A stretch of 64,000 bases of DNA from Stenotrophomonas maltophilia (lineage in GTDB: Bacteria > Pseudomonadota > Gammaproteobacteria > Xanthomonadales > Xanthomonadaceae), in the NCBI RefSeq assembly GCF_002799245.1, contig NZ_NEQV01000004.1, positions 62,001 through 126,000 of the forward strand. The letters are read 5' to 3'. The notes under the pieces were generated by a model that searched no databases, was not told where the DNA came from, and saw only the letters and a list, made by a program, of their open reading frames with translations. Shown one piece after another: positions 19,685-29,334 of the stretch. The position numbers and the translations under genes are program-made. The number at the start of each line of letters is the position of its first letter. Positions within the stretch are counted from its first letter, which is position 1.

Positions 19685-21751
19685 ATGCCTGCAGTAAGAA
19701 AGATCAGATCAGCGCAGGCGGCAACCCTGCACCCTTCATTCCAGGTGGACTATGACAGTAATGTCTGGACGTTCGCTCAAACCACTGTCGGCCAACAGAG
19801 GGAGTTCGTCACCGTTGATTGGGCAATCCCGGTTGCGCGCGGGGAATTACTCACAGACTACAAACACAGGGGACTGCTGGATGAACTGAAGTGCTACCTC
19901 AAGACCTCCATCGTCGATGACACGGTACGCATGACGGTTGGATCTATTCCTTCTACCTACATGGGCGTGAGGGAGCTGGTGAAGTTCATGGGGGAGCGGG
20001 AAATCCGCACGCTTTTCGACATATCCACAGCTGTGAGTTGGGAGTATGTCGAAGGTCTCGAAGAGCAATACATCATGGCCGGAGGTGATGTCGGTCGAGA
20101 TAGAGCGTGGACGCATTCCACTGCCTACAAGCTTATTCACCCACTTACACAGATCTACGAGCTCGCGGACAGCTTGCGCGCCAGAGGTGGACAAGCACCC
20201 TGCGAAGCACCGTTTGATGGAAGAAAAACCTATGACGTTGTGACCGGGCCGCTTGGGCTCGCTCGAACGGGTGGATTGCTGCCTATCCCGGACGAGATCT
20301 CGGTGCCAATCCTCACCTACGCATATGAATGGATCGAACACGGCTCGGAAGATGTGATCAGACTTCAGGCCGAGATCATCCCGATGCTCATCGACGCAAG
20401 GAGCGCGAAGGGACCAAGACGAATCATATGTCTTCGTGAGATCAAACGGCACATCGAGGAGTTCCAGATGAGTCCGATCCCTGGAACACTAACGCCTTGG
20501 CATGAGCCGCTGCTCGCAACGGATCGGATTGATGACGCTGGGGACGAGCGCGAAATTAGCGGAACTCAGGCCCTCAGACGCCTAATCCTGATGACTCAAA
20601 GCGCATGTAGTACGTTGCTGCAGGCATGCACTGGGATTCGAGCTCATGAGCTGATAGGCCTATCCTTGGACCACGATCCGACGCTGCAGCACGGTGTGAT
20701 CAAGTCAGTGACTTCTCTAGACGGACTGATGGAGGTCTTCTCCATCTGCGGCATTTCAGCCAAAAGGGAAGCGACTCGCCATGAGTGGACAGCCGGACTG
20801 CGTCCGCTGGGTACAAAGCACATGCCGATTGTTCTGAAGTCCATCGAAGTGTTGGTTCGGCTAATGGAGCCTTGGAGAGCTCTTTCTGGCAGCAGCACGC
20901 TGATGCTCAGCTTCTCCCACGCCAAGTCCCTTCCATCCGGTGCTGATGGAGTTGGCCGAATGACAGCCAACCGAAACTCTCTCCTGCAGCGCGAGTTCGC
21001 CGTGGAGGCCCTCACTAAGAAGCGTGGAATCGAGATGACGCAAGCTATCTACGAGGTGAGATCCCTCCGCCCACAGCGATGGAGGATCACCTTTGCGCAC
21101 TACGTCTTCCGATCCAAGCCGGAGCTTATGCCTGCACTTCGGACCCACTTCCGTCACATGAGCGAGCAGATCACGGATCAAGGGTACATCGGCAACGACG
21201 CAGCGCTGCTCGAGAATCTGGAAGGAGAGAGAGTCATGGAGACCTCCAGGTTCCTCGTTCAAATCACTCTTGGCAAGCCGATCGGGGGGGGACCGGCACA
21301 GCGGCTTCTCATGCAGCATGCCGAATCAATGGCCAAGGCACTGTCAGTGATGGACGGAGAAACACTGATTGATAAGGCCGTAGCATACGTGAAGCTCACC
21401 GACCTGCGGATATGGACAGGGACGTACGCGAGTTGTCTGATCGATATGGTGCCTGATCGCTCCAGCTGCAATCCACACGCAAGCCTGCTCACCGTCCGCG
21501 CCTCGCCAGACTTCGGCGTACGATCGCCCGGCCTGTGTGCGGGGTGCAAGTGCTGCATCATCCTCCCAGAGCATCGGGACTTCTGGGAGGATCGACTTCT
21601 GAAGAATCAGACCATTGTCCAAGCAGATCGGATCAACTCTAAAGACCAGCGATCAAAGATTGCCATGAGTCGTATCGTTCAGAGTCGAGCAGTTCTGAAG
21701 ATGATATCTAAGGCTACCGGGGACGCCTCCGATCGTTCCGGCGGAAGTTGA
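19685..21751 (+). CDS. Large recombinase-like protein 3 of the trio
   Basis: This 688-residue protein starts 45 bp after gene 2. Its C-terminal half has a recombinase-like order of residues: Arg in CTGIRAHELIGL, Arg/His in RPQRWRITFAHYVF, and HFRHMSEQITDQGYIG with His and Tyr. As in gene 2, a cysteine cluster (GLCAGCKCC) near the end suggests a zinc-binding tail. The three genes form one operon. Its 3' end overlaps the convergent small gene by 38 bp. Confidence 0.8.
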   Translation: MPAVRKIRSAQAATLHPSFQVDYDSNVWTFAQTTVGQQREFVTVDWAIPVARGELLTDYKHRGLLDELKCYLKTSIVDDTVRMTVGSIPSTYMGVRELVKFMGEREIRTLFDISTAVSWEYVEGLEEQYIMAGGDVGRDRAWTHSTAYKLIHPLTQIYELADSLRARGGQAPCEAPFDGRKTYDVVTGPLGLARTGGLLPIPDEISVPILTYAYEWIEHGSEDVIRLQAEIIPMLIDARSAKGPRRIICLREIKRHIEEFQMSPIPGTLTPWHEPLLATDRIDDAGDEREISGTQALRRLILMTQSACSTLLQACTGIRAHELIGLSLDHDPTLQHGVIKSVTSLDGLMEVFSICGISAKREATRHEWTAGLRPLGTKHMPIVLKSIEVLVRLMEPWRALSGSSTLMLSFSHAKSLPSGADGVGRMTANRNSLLQREFAVEALTKKRGIEMTQAIYEVRSLRPQRWRITFAHYVFRSKPELMPALRTHFRHMSEQITDQGYIGNDAALLENLEGERVMETSRFLVQITLGKPIGGGPAQRLLMQHAESMAKALSVMDGETLIDKAVAYVKLTDLRIWTGTYASCLIDMVPDRSSCNPHASLLTVRASPDFGVRSPGLCAGCKCCIILPEHRDFWEDRLLKNQTIVQADRINSKDQRSKIAMSRIVQSRAVLKMISKATGDASDRSGGS

Positions 21752-22139
21752 CGACATTGGCCGCTTCATCCCTGTTGGCACTTCTCTTCTGAAGCCGGGA
21801 CACTGCGAGCTGAAGGGAAGCGTTGTGGATATTTGTCTTGTACACCAGAGCCTTCAACCTTGCATTCTCGGCTCTGAGCTTGGCGAGCTCTTCAGTCACT
21901 GAGCCGCGCTTCTCCTCCTCAGCTAGTTCTTGAATTTTGAGCCAGACATGCCCCAGTCGAGCGTGCCTTGATCCAAAGCTTCCTCTATTTACGCCCGCCT
22001 CCGCCGCGACCGAGGTTGGCGTGATGATCCGGTGACCTGCGGCCATCTTTGCTTTCAACAATTCATTGGTTGGGCGTCGCTTCACCAGACGGTCAAGAGC
22101 GGCCAACGCTTTGTCCTCTACTGAGTAGGGTCTGCTCAT
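21714..22139 (-). CDS. Small coiled-coil protein paired with the recombinase trio (TnpC/GmtX-like)
   Basis: This protein of 141 residues (from ATG 22139) has an N-terminal helical part with a possible HTH (ITPTSVAAEAGVNRGSF) followed by a leucine-rich coiled coil (ELAKLRAENARLKALV) and a basic tail. It is convergent with the recombinase genes and overlaps the last one by 38 bp. A small coiled-coil partner is typical of Tn554-like and Gamma-Mobile-Trio modules. The assignment is by position and architecture only. Confidence 0.65.
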   Translation of the reverse strand: MSRPYSVEDKALAALDRLVKRRPTNELLKAKMAAGHRIITPTSVAAEAGVNRGSFGSRHARLGHVWLKIQELAEEEKRGSVTEELAKLRAENARLKALVYKTNIHNASLQLAVSRLQKRSANRDEAANVVNFRRNDRRRPR

Positions 22140-22417
22140 GCTGCTTTCCGATGATTCGTCGTAGCCAGTACATAGCCTACGCCACATGCGCCGCCGAATC
22201 AGCTGGGTGGAATCCGTCATCTCAGGGTCTGCTGAAAACAGCGACTACCAAACTCCAGAAGCTGATAAGGGTCGCGTTCGCTACTCTATCCTCGACGTTC
22301 TGTTTCGGCTTGTAGTAGGCATCCTCCAGGATCCTACGCAACTAGGTTCCCAATACACCATGTTCAGCACGTAGATGCTTTGATTGTCAGCTCTAACACA
22401 ACAGGGAAGCGCTTACC

Positions 22418-22639
22418 GTGTCCATGAAGGTAAAGGTTGCATTAGTTACTGGCGGCCGCTCTGGCATTGGATTGACGATCGCACAAAGGTTCTCAGTAGA
22501 CGGTGCTCGCGTCTTCACCGCCCTGCGTCGTGCAGACATCGTGTTTGAAGGCATTGAAGCGGATTTCTCGGATCCAGCCTCTGCGCAACGCGCCGTCTCA
22601 ACCGTGACTGATTTGCTTCTCGCCCCTGAGGGCTATTGA
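22418..22639 (+). pseudogene. Short-chain dehydrogenase, N-terminal remnant
   Basis: The 73 codons contain the start of an SDR Rossmann fold, VALVTGGRSGIGLTIAQRF, with the TGxxxGIG cofactor motif. The remainder is shortened and ends without the catalytic Tyr-x-x-x-Lys. Normal SDRs have about 250 residues. It is a decayed fragment, maybe formed by an internal deletion. Confidence 0.75.
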
Positions 22640-22654
22640 TTTTGGAGAGAGCAG

Positions 22655-23224
22655 GTGAGCAGGACAAGTATCTCCCATCCACTGCAGATTGCTACCTTGC
22701 CCGTCGGTACGAACGGCGGTGGGATCGGCGTCACCTTTGCACCAGGAAAGCATCAGGACGTTGCAATGACTGGGTCTTGGGCTCGGGACCTGGACGTCGA
22801 TCTAGCTTCGATCGTCGCGTGGGGAGCACAGCATCTGATCACGTTGATTGAGCCGTGGGAGTTCGAGGAGCTGCAAATCACCTCTTTGGCGGAACGTGCC
22901 AGAGCGCACGGCTTGATGTGGCACGGCCTGCCAATTACGGATGGTGCGGTACCTGATGCGCGACTGCTTGAGCCATGGCGATCCCTAGGGCCACAGTTCG
23001 CGGCCAAGCTCTTGTCCGGAACCAGGATCGTGGTGCACTGCAAAGGCGGTTTGGGTCGGGCCGGCACAGTGGCGTCGATGCTCCTCATTGAAACAGGCTG
23101 CGCTTCAGACGGCATCGATGCAATTGCTAAAGTGCGCTCAGTGCGGCCCGGCGCGGTGGAGACAATGGAGCAGGAAGAATTCATCCTGAGCTGGTCTGGT
23201 CGCCCAGGCCAAAGCCTGAGCTAG
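22655..23224 (+). CDS. Dual-specificity/CDKN3-like protein phosphatase
   Basis: This 189-residue protein carries the Cys-phosphatase loop HCKGGLGRAG, matching HCxxGxxRxG, with a conserved aspartate candidate in GLPITDGAVPD upstream. It resembles the CDKN3-like bacterial phosphatase family. GTG 22655 is preceded by GGAGAG. The gene follows the SDR remnant at once and is probable cargo. Substrate is unknown. Confidence 0.8.
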   Translation: MSRTSISHPLQIATLPVGTNGGGIGVTFAPGKHQDVAMTGSWARDLDVDLASIVAWGAQHLITLIEPWEFEELQITSLAERARAHGLMWHGLPITDGAVPDARLLEPWRSLGPQFAAKLLSGTRIVVHCKGGLGRAGTVASMLLIETGCASDGIDAIAKVRSVRPGAVETMEQEEFILSWSGRPGQSLS

Positions 23225-23476
23225 CCGCAATGCACCGCGACCCGACACCAACTCCGCTTGGGAGGATATTCTGGCCAAGATGGCACCGTACCGATACATG
23301 ATTGGCATGTGTCCCTGAAAGCATGCTTGCACCGAGCTGAGCCCAACCCGCGCTCTCAATACTGAGGAGCGGGAAGCCAGATAGGAACAAGATTGCTCGT
23401 CGCCAATCATCCAGCTTCGTCCCTAGAGTTTGCGAGACAGCCCGATCGCCCAATTTGATGTAACGCAGGGGATGCG

Positions 23477-24058
23477 CTATCCCTCGTGAAACCTGTGACG
23501 TTGCATAACGGCATTCAAGTCGTTGAACATCGCGTCGGTCACACCAAACTCACTGATATAGCGGCCGAGATGGCAGACATAGAAGGTATAGCTGCCCTTC
23601 TCGCTCAATGGTATGTACAGGATGCCCGCCCGCCTAATGTGCTTTGAGTACTCATCAAAGTGCGGATGTACGATCCTAAACTTTTTAGGATCACTGGGGT
23701 AATTCACCGGCACATAACCCTTGACCGGTGGGTCGACATGGACCTCCCTGTTTCTCTTGTACTCATTACAATCAGGGCAGCAGACGCACAGGTTGAGTGG
23801 CTCAAACATGTACCCTACGTACGTCGCCTTGGGAGCGATGTGCTCGACGGTAGAGCCCGCAGCCGACCTGACCGACAGGAGGTTCAGGCAATACGGACAC
23901 ACGAAGCGCTGTACGCGTCGGTAATGATCTCGCACATCGACACGAACCGGCTCAAGGCTGGCATCGGACCACTTCGTGTGATCGTACTGGGGGTGCGCAC
24001 GTATGGCATCTATTCTATTGAGCGCATCCGCGCTAAAGACGACGGGTTCGTCAATCAT
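23477..24058 (-). CDS. HNH endonuclease, Septu PtuB-like
   Basis: This 193-residue protein has an HNH fold with two CxxC zinc knuckles: CPYC before the VEHIAPKA core, and CPDCNEYKRN after it. This arrangement is typical of the HNH partner of Septu-type ATPases. Its start overlaps the end of the ATPase gene at 24055, which is the usual ptuA-ptuB arrangement. Since the ATPase gene appears broken, the nuclease may no longer be expressed or active in defence. Confidence 0.8.
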   Translation of the reverse strand: MIDEPVVFSADALNRIDAIRAHPQYDHTKWSDASLEPVRVDVRDHYRRVQRFVCPYCLNLLSVRSAAGSTVEHIAPKATYVGYMFEPLNLCVCCPDCNEYKRNREVHVDPPVKGYVPVNYPSDPKKFRIVHPHFDEYSKHIRRAGILYIPLSEKGSYTFYVCHLGRYISEFGVTDAMFNDLNAVMQRHRFHEG

Positions 24059-24960
24059 GCCCGCTCCTCCTTGAGAAGCGCTGAGAGTGAGTCGATCAAC
24101 GAGATAAGCTTGTCACTGGGGTCAAGCTTGTTGCGCACTTGGAAAAGCCATTCCATCTCCCCCTTCATTTCGCGGGTAAGCGGGCGACCAACGCGCACCT
24201 GGGCGATCAGGTTGAAGCACACCCTTGAGATGTACTCATTCATCATGCCAGGCGCGTCGAAGAGTTCCGCTAGCTGGAAGTCTGCAGAGCGGCGCTGGAA
24301 CTGCGACGCAGGATAGAGCTTCCCCTTGCGCAGGTGATAGATGAAGGATCCGGGACCATTCAGCCTCGCGATGATTTGGGGGGAGTGCGTGGCGATCACA
24401 AACTGGCAGCCGCTATAAGGCGAAAAAGCAGACTGCAGGAGGGCCATGAAGCGCTCTTGCCATTCCGGATGGAGACTAATCTCGGGCTCGTCGATCAGAA
24501 CCAGAGAGTTGTCTTGAATGTGCCCTGCGATACCTAGCATGAGTACAAGCAAGCACTGCTCGCCAGAACTTGCGCGCTTAAGGCTGAAAGGCGGGTGTCC
24601 AAGCTTCTCTACCTCAATATCCATCAATCGAAGCAAGTTATCGTCGAACAGCCGCAGATATGCCCCAAGGCGCTTACGCCCTAGCCGAGTGCCGCCAAGG
24701 GTCGCGACGTTGCTGCGAAAGTCCACCTCCAGACGCAATGCGCCAGGCGTATCCATCAAATCAGAAGCAATGTCGAGGTCTTTCAAGACTGCCGATAGAC
24801 CATCGGTGGCCTCAATAATGGACGCGACGCGGCGATCGAAGCTGTACCTAAATTGCCCAGACCTGAAGGATGACTTTTCGACGCTATGACGGTTCGATGA
24901 ACCGTCCACCCTTGAACGTTCAAACTGAGGCTTCAGTACAAAGGTGAACACTGGAGAGAA
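24055..24960 (-). pseudogene. PtuA-like ATPase, C-terminal part (split gene)
   Basis: About 301 codons code for the C-terminal part of an ABC/RecF-like ATPase. The signature SSGEQCLLVLMLG, Walker B LVLIDEPEISLHPEWQ and the switch histidine in FVIATHSPQ are present, but no Walker A precedes them and an in-frame stop lies close upstream. The matching N-terminal part with Walker A is at 41147-41581, on the same strand and in the proper order. Joined, the two give about 446 residues, a fitting PtuA length. Confidence 0.75.
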
Positions 24961-25064
24961 ATTCAGCGATTTGATGGCGCCGAGGGGTTTGCATCACGAA
25001 ACCGATAGATTCTGACCATCCCCGCCGATTGGTTGTGATCTGGTCAACGACGCGATGCAGTATC

Positions 25065-25865
25065 TTAAAAGGAGGAGCCTTTCGGCCTCCCTTTGACACG
25101 TATGCCGGCTAGCGGAGGAAGGAAGGCTTGCGGGTCAGCTTCCAGCGTCGCCAATCTGGATCGAACCTCCTCGATTGGGAACCGGCCAACCATGCCAGTC
25201 ACATAAATCATGTTCCAGAAGATGCGCTGGAGACATCCGAACAACTCCTCCCATCGATAGCGAAGTGCAGGATTGCCATACAGCATGTAAGGAAAGATGT
25301 CGAACGCACACATGGCCGGCAGGTAGTGCTGAGGCGCGTTTTCAAGGTGCTCTCCCTTTCGGGCAAGAGCTAACAGCGCAATGAATGCATCGAGTGAGCG
25401 CAGGTTTCGTAACCCCAAAGCTCTCTGACGATCGGGAAGCTCATGGTGGTAACCGGATTCTGGGGCTTGCCGGTCCATGAAAAGTACGTGGCGGACGTTG
25501 GCAGAGTGCTCGATGATGCGATGGAGGCGTGGAATTGGTGGGCATTCAGCCGACAGCAACTCCCACAGCATCAGATCGCGCCAGTAATCGAGCCGCACAG
25601 CACCTGCGGACTTCCGAAAGACATGAGCCACTGTGCCGTCACTGGGTAGGGCCTGTCCCTGCCGCCAGCGCTTGTACTTGTTGGAGATTGCCTTCTCTCC
25701 GGCCTCATCGTAGGGCTGGCGCCCATCGACGCGCGCTTCCAGCAAGGCGGGTGATTTCGTTCCGAAGTGGGCAGCCAGAGCGCCATAGCAGGCAGCGCCA
25801 CGCGCACGCTTGACCTCGCCCCTATGGACCTTTTCATCGAGTGGGGCACGGTGCGCCATAGACAT
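25065..25865 (-). CDS. Unknown protein at the left end of the 16-kb insertion
   Basis: This protein of about 266 residues (from ATG 25865; a longer version to 26006 is possible) is not recognised. It is soluble and helical. One stretch, KAISNKYKRWRQGQALPSDG, could be an HTH-like turn that reads RWRQG as in some phage or integrative-element proteins. It is divergent from a small gene with a DNA-binding look. The position next to the element boundary suggests a role in mobility or its control. Confidence 0.5.
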   Translation of the reverse strand: MSMAHRAPLDEKVHRGEVKRARGAACYGALAAHFGTKSPALLEARVDGRQPYDEAGEKAISNKYKRWRQGQALPSDGTVAHVFRKSAGAVRLDYWRDLMLWELLSAECPPIPRLHRIIEHSANVRHVLFMDRQAPESGYHHELPDRQRALGLRNLRSLDAFIALLALARKGEHLENAPQHYLPAMCAFDIFPYMLYGNPALRYRWEELFGCLQRIFWNMIYVTGMVGRFPIEEVRSRLATLEADPQAFLPPLAGIRVKGRPKGSSF

Positions 25866-26004
25866 GCGCGCATCGTCAGCTATGTGTCCACCCTTGTCAC
25901 GTTCTGTCCGGGGGTACAACTTTATGCAAAGCCATACCCTTTGAGTGTCCGGTTGGCTAATGACATGCTGCACCCAACATGGGCTATCCGTGACGGCGCG
26001 CGAC

Positions 26005-26322
26005 ATGACTCAACAAACAATGGTGTTTTCGCCAGCAGGCGCCAGAACACCTCCGACATCCACGCAGTCCTTTGAGGGGTTTGAGCAATGCCTGATACGC
26101 GCATTGGGAGCGACGGTCGGCGGAGGCGAACTCACGCGCGCTCTCGGGTATCCATCTCAAGACGCGTTCAGAAAGGCGCATCAGCGTGGGCGCCTGCCGG
26201 TGAAAACCTTCGAGTTGGATGGCCGGCGCGGGCGTTTTGCGACGGCCACGGATATCGCAACTTGGCTTTGGCGCCAGAAGCATGCGAAGAGCGACAGGCA
26301 GCTGCAGGGAGACGCACTCTGA
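26005..26322 (+). CDS. Small predicted DNA-binding protein
   Basis: This 105-residue protein contains a winged or MerR/excisionase-like segment, ELTRALGYPSQDAFRKAHQRGRLPVKTFELDGR, followed by ATATDIATWLWRQ. Proteins with this pattern occur as excisionase or PrtN-like activators. It is divergent from the gene at 25065, and the terminator at 26377 follows it. Function is inferred from pattern only. Confidence 0.55.
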   Translation: MTQQTMVFSPAGARTPPTSTQSFEGFEQCLIRALGATVGGGELTRALGYPSQDAFRKAHQRGRLPVKTFELDGRRGRFATATDIATWLWRQKHAKSDRQLQGDAL

Positions 26323-26376
26323 CGAGCTGATCTGCAGCGGCCGTTTGGCTGTTTGTACCAGGCGCAGAAATGAAAA

Positions 26377-26403
26377 CGCGCCGGGGGTCACGACCCCGGC
26401 GCG
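26377..26403 (+). terminator. GC-rich hairpin after the small DNA-binding gene
   Basis: GCGCCGGGGTC-type arms (GCGCCGGGG ... CCCCGGCGC) around TCACGA form a strong hairpin 55 bp after the stop at 26322. No T-run follows, so termination would be weak or factor-aided. Confidence 0.6.
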
Positions 26404-26550
26404 CTTCGGGCTATACGACAGATACCCTGATCGGAATCGTCCCTCAGCTACCCAGCTGCTGTCAAGCCTCTTGGGGCTCGCCTATTCCCAACCCACGATC
26501 CGCCGGAGTGGCAGCCGCTCCTGGGTGGCGAATCGTTGTGGGAGAGTTGC

Positions 26551-28092
26551 ATGAAGCAAGACAAATTGGTGACGGCCGTGCGCCTGATCTTGACCACGTC
26601 CGCCAGTAATCGCCAGATCGGACGGGACGTGGATTTGGCCTACAACACGATCCGCCGCTATCGGATGCTTTTGATGGAGCATGCGTTAACGTTGGAGGAC
26701 GTGGAGGGGTTGAGTGAGCCTGCACGTCAAACGCTGTTTAATCGGCGTGGAGCGGCCCTAGACGAAAAGCGCATCCCGGACTGGCCGCATATCCAGCGGG
26801 AGCTGCAACGCAAAGGCGTGACACGTACGCTGCTCTGGCTGGAGTATCGGGACGAAGATCCTGACACCGCCTACGAACTTAGTCGCTTCAACGACCTCTA
26901 CCGTGCATGGGCAGGAACGCAGGCGTTGTCCATGCGGCAACAGTACGATCCCGGTGAACGTGGCTGGGTCGATTTCTCGGGCACGCTGATGGCCTGGGTG
27001 GACCCGGGCACCGGCGAACAGCACAAGGCCGAGATCTTCGTGGCGGCTGCCGGGGTTGCGGGGTTGCTGTTCGCCACGGCCGTGCCATCGCAACGTATCG
27101 AGCACTGGGTCGAGGCGCATTGCCGCTGGTATGCCTTCATCGGCGGCGTGCCACGGATCACCGTCCCCGACAATCTAAAGTCTGCTGTCACCAAAGCCGG
27201 ATCCGAACCGGTTTTGAACGCATCGTACTTGGCAATGGCTGATCACTACGGGACGGTGATCCTGCCGGCCCGCAGTCGCCGCCCCAAAGACAAATCGCTT
27301 GCCGAAGGCGGTGTGTTGGTGTTCTTGCGTTGGGTCATCGCGCGCTTGCGCAACCGGGTCTTCCATTCACTGGATGAGCTCAATGTAGCGATCGCCGAGT
27401 GCCTTGAGCTGATCAACGATCGCACCATGCGCCGGTATCGCCAGAGCCGCCGAGAGCGCTTTGAGCAGATCGACCGTCCCGCACTTCTGCCGCTTCCGGC
27501 GCGCTACGAGTTTGGCGAGTGGATAGGGCCCGTTCGCGTTCCGCCGGATTATCACGTGCCTGTCCGAGGACACTATTACTCCGTGCCGTACCGCTTGGTC
27601 CAACAGCAGATTCATGCACGCTGCAGCCAAAGCGTTATCGAAATTTTCAACCAAAACAAAAGGGTCGCCTCGCATGCTCGGTCGGAGGTGACGGGAGGGA
27701 AGACGACGGATCGATCGCATCTGCCAGAGAACCACCTTGCTTGGGCCGACCACACTCCTGAGCGGTATCTCGGTTGGGCTAAAGGCGTAGGAGATGGCGC
27801 GTTGACCGTCGTGCAATCGCTGCTGGACGCGGCGCGCCAGCCCGCGGCAGCGCTCAATGCATGCGGGAACCTGCAAAAGGTTGCCTATAAGCACGGCGCA
27901 GAAAGGTTCGAGTTGGCGTGTAGTCGGGCGCTGGCGATCAAGTCGCCGACGGTCAAGAGTATCCGTTCCATCTTGCAGAACGGTCTGGAACGACATGAGG
28001 CGATCTCCGCCTTGGCGTCTCCGTTGCCCAGCCACGGCAACGTCCGCGGGCCGAACTACTACTCCACTTCGAAGGTGACCCGTGTTGACTAA
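26551..28092 (+). CDS. istA: IS21-family transposase IstA
   Basis: This protein of about 513 residues (from ATG 26551) begins with an HTH segment (SNRQIGRDVDLAYNTIRRY). The DDE integrase core shows Asp in GWVDFSGTLMAW, Asp in ITVPDNLKSAV and a downstream Glu, followed by the MuTransposase C-terminal domain. It is the catalytic transposase and needs IstB for target use. Its stop overlaps the istB start by 11 bp. Confidence 0.93.
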   Translation: MKQDKLVTAVRLILTTSASNRQIGRDVDLAYNTIRRYRMLLMEHALTLEDVEGLSEPARQTLFNRRGAALDEKRIPDWPHIQRELQRKGVTRTLLWLEYRDEDPDTAYELSRFNDLYRAWAGTQALSMRQQYDPGERGWVDFSGTLMAWVDPGTGEQHKAEIFVAAAGVAGLLFATAVPSQRIEHWVEAHCRWYAFIGGVPRITVPDNLKSAVTKAGSEPVLNASYLAMADHYGTVILPARSRRPKDKSLAEGGVLVFLRWVIARLRNRVFHSLDELNVAIAECLELINDRTMRRYRQSRRERFEQIDRPALLPLPARYEFGEWIGPVRVPPDYHVPVRGHYYSVPYRLVQQQIHARCSQSVIEIFNQNKRVASHARSEVTGGKTTDRSHLPENHLAWADHTPERYLGWAKGVGDGALTVVQSLLDAARQPAAALNACGNLQKVAYKHGAERFELACSRALAIKSPTVKSIRSILQNGLERHEAISALASPLPSHGNVRGPNYYSTSKVTRVD

Positions 28093-28816
28093 CCCCACGC
28101 GTGCTGCACTGGTCACGCTGCGACTGCCTGGCATGGCCCAAGCCTACGACGAGCAACTTGACAGTCCGTCATACCAGTCCATGTCCTTCGACGACCGGCT
28201 CGGCTTGATGGTAGATGCGGAGCTGGCTAGGCGCGAGAATAGCCGCGTTGCCCGCCTGTTGAAGTCCGCGAAACTCAAAGCAGCGAACGCGGTGCCGGAG
28301 GATATCGACTTCTCGGCAAAGCGCAGCATCGATAAGCGACAAGTCATGGATCTACTGACGTGCCAGTGGATCGAGCGCGGCCAGCATGTAGTCATCACCG
28401 GACCGACCGGTACCGGAAAGACTTGGTTGGGCTGTGCGCTGGGGCGTGAGGCCGCTCGTAAGGGCTTTTCTGTCAGCTACCAACGCATGCCGCGGCTGAT
28501 GGAGGATATGGAGGTCGCCCATGCGGATGGGAGCTTGCCGGCGTTGCGTACCAAGCTTGCCAAAGCCAAGTTGTTGATTCTGGATGACTGGGGTGTTTCT
28601 CCCATCGACGCCCGCGGTCGACAGAACTTGCTGGAGGTGATCGACGACCGGGTTCCTGGCGGTTCGGTACTGGTCACGTCCCAGTTGCCGGTAGGGACGT
28701 GGCACGACTACCTGGGGGAGCCCACCGTGGCGGATGCCATCCTCGATCGTTTTTTGCACAACAAGCATGCCATTGAGTTGCGGGGTGACTCGATGCGCAA
28801 AAACGGGCCTCGTTGA
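28082..28816 (+). CDS. istB: IS21-family helper ATPase IstB
   Basis: This 244-residue AAA+ protein has Walker A GPTGTGKTWL and Walker B LLILDDWG. It is DnaC-like and helps IstA select and engage target DNA. GTG at 28082 overlaps the end of istA. Its final codons are followed by IS end sequence at 28817-28876, a copy of which recurs near 41025-41085. Confidence 0.95.
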   Translation: MLTNPTRAALVTLRLPGMAQAYDEQLDSPSYQSMSFDDRLGLMVDAELARRENSRVARLLKSAKLKAANAVPEDIDFSAKRSIDKRQVMDLLTCQWIERGQHVVITGPTGTGKTWLGCALGREAARKGFSVSYQRMPRLMEDMEVAHADGSLPALRTKLAKAKLLILDDWGVSPIDARGRQNLLEVIDDRVPGGSVLVTSQLPVGTWHDYLGEPTVADAILDRFLHNKHAIELRGDSMRKNGPR

Positions 28817-28876
28817 TCTGGTCATTTTCCCCGGCGAGCGCCGGGAACGATGATTCTGACCGGGCAACGACGGTCG

Positions 28877-29334
28877 CTTGGTGAACTGAATACCGGTCTA
28901 TTGGGCCGCGGGCCAAGTGGTGTTTTAGACGCTCGGCCTTCGGTGTATGGCCCCGAAACCCTCTGCTCGTACGATGGTCAGGATCGGCAAACGATCCTGA
29001 CCATCGACAGCACCACAGGTTGATCGAACATCGGCGCCAATTGGACTGGACAGCAGCACCAACGAATTGGACACCGTTCCTTCCATTGCGCCGGCTGCAA
29101 TCGACCCAAAGCGGACATCGCTGGCTCCAAGTCTCCGTCGCGGTCGACTGATTCTCGTGATCAACGCTTCGACCGCATACCTAGAAGCGGTACAGGAGCC
29201 GACCCTGGAGCAGCTGGCCGGCGAGCCCCCCCTCAGTGACTGCCGACGAACTCCTATTGCGGAAGGCACCGAGATCGGTGTCCGGAGACCATCGCTGGGC
29301 ACAGTCGATTCAGCCAGCGGCGTCTGCTGCTGGT
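28877..29334. other. Gene-free stretch between the IS and the thiol-redox operon
   Basis: No convincing gene is seen. Both strands have open frames without family similarity. A half copy of the TGTCCGCTTTGGGTCG word occurs on the minus strand at about 29101-29118. Confidence 0.5.

Larger units (their letters stand above)
26416..28876 (+). mobile_element. IS21-family insertion sequence
   Basis: About 2.46 kb with istA and istB overlapping, which is typical of the family. The ends are approximate: the left CGACAGATACCC...GGAATCGTCCC and the inverted right CGACCGTCGTTGCCC...AGAATCATCGTTCCC resemble each other. Both genes look intact, so the element may be active. Confidence 0.8.

Noticed and set aside
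24990-25055. A plain copy of the IS21 right end at the left edge of the insertion
   Set aside because: The shared words GATTCTGACC and GATCTGGTCA appear in the other order, so only a loose inverted match to the 41-kb end is claimed.
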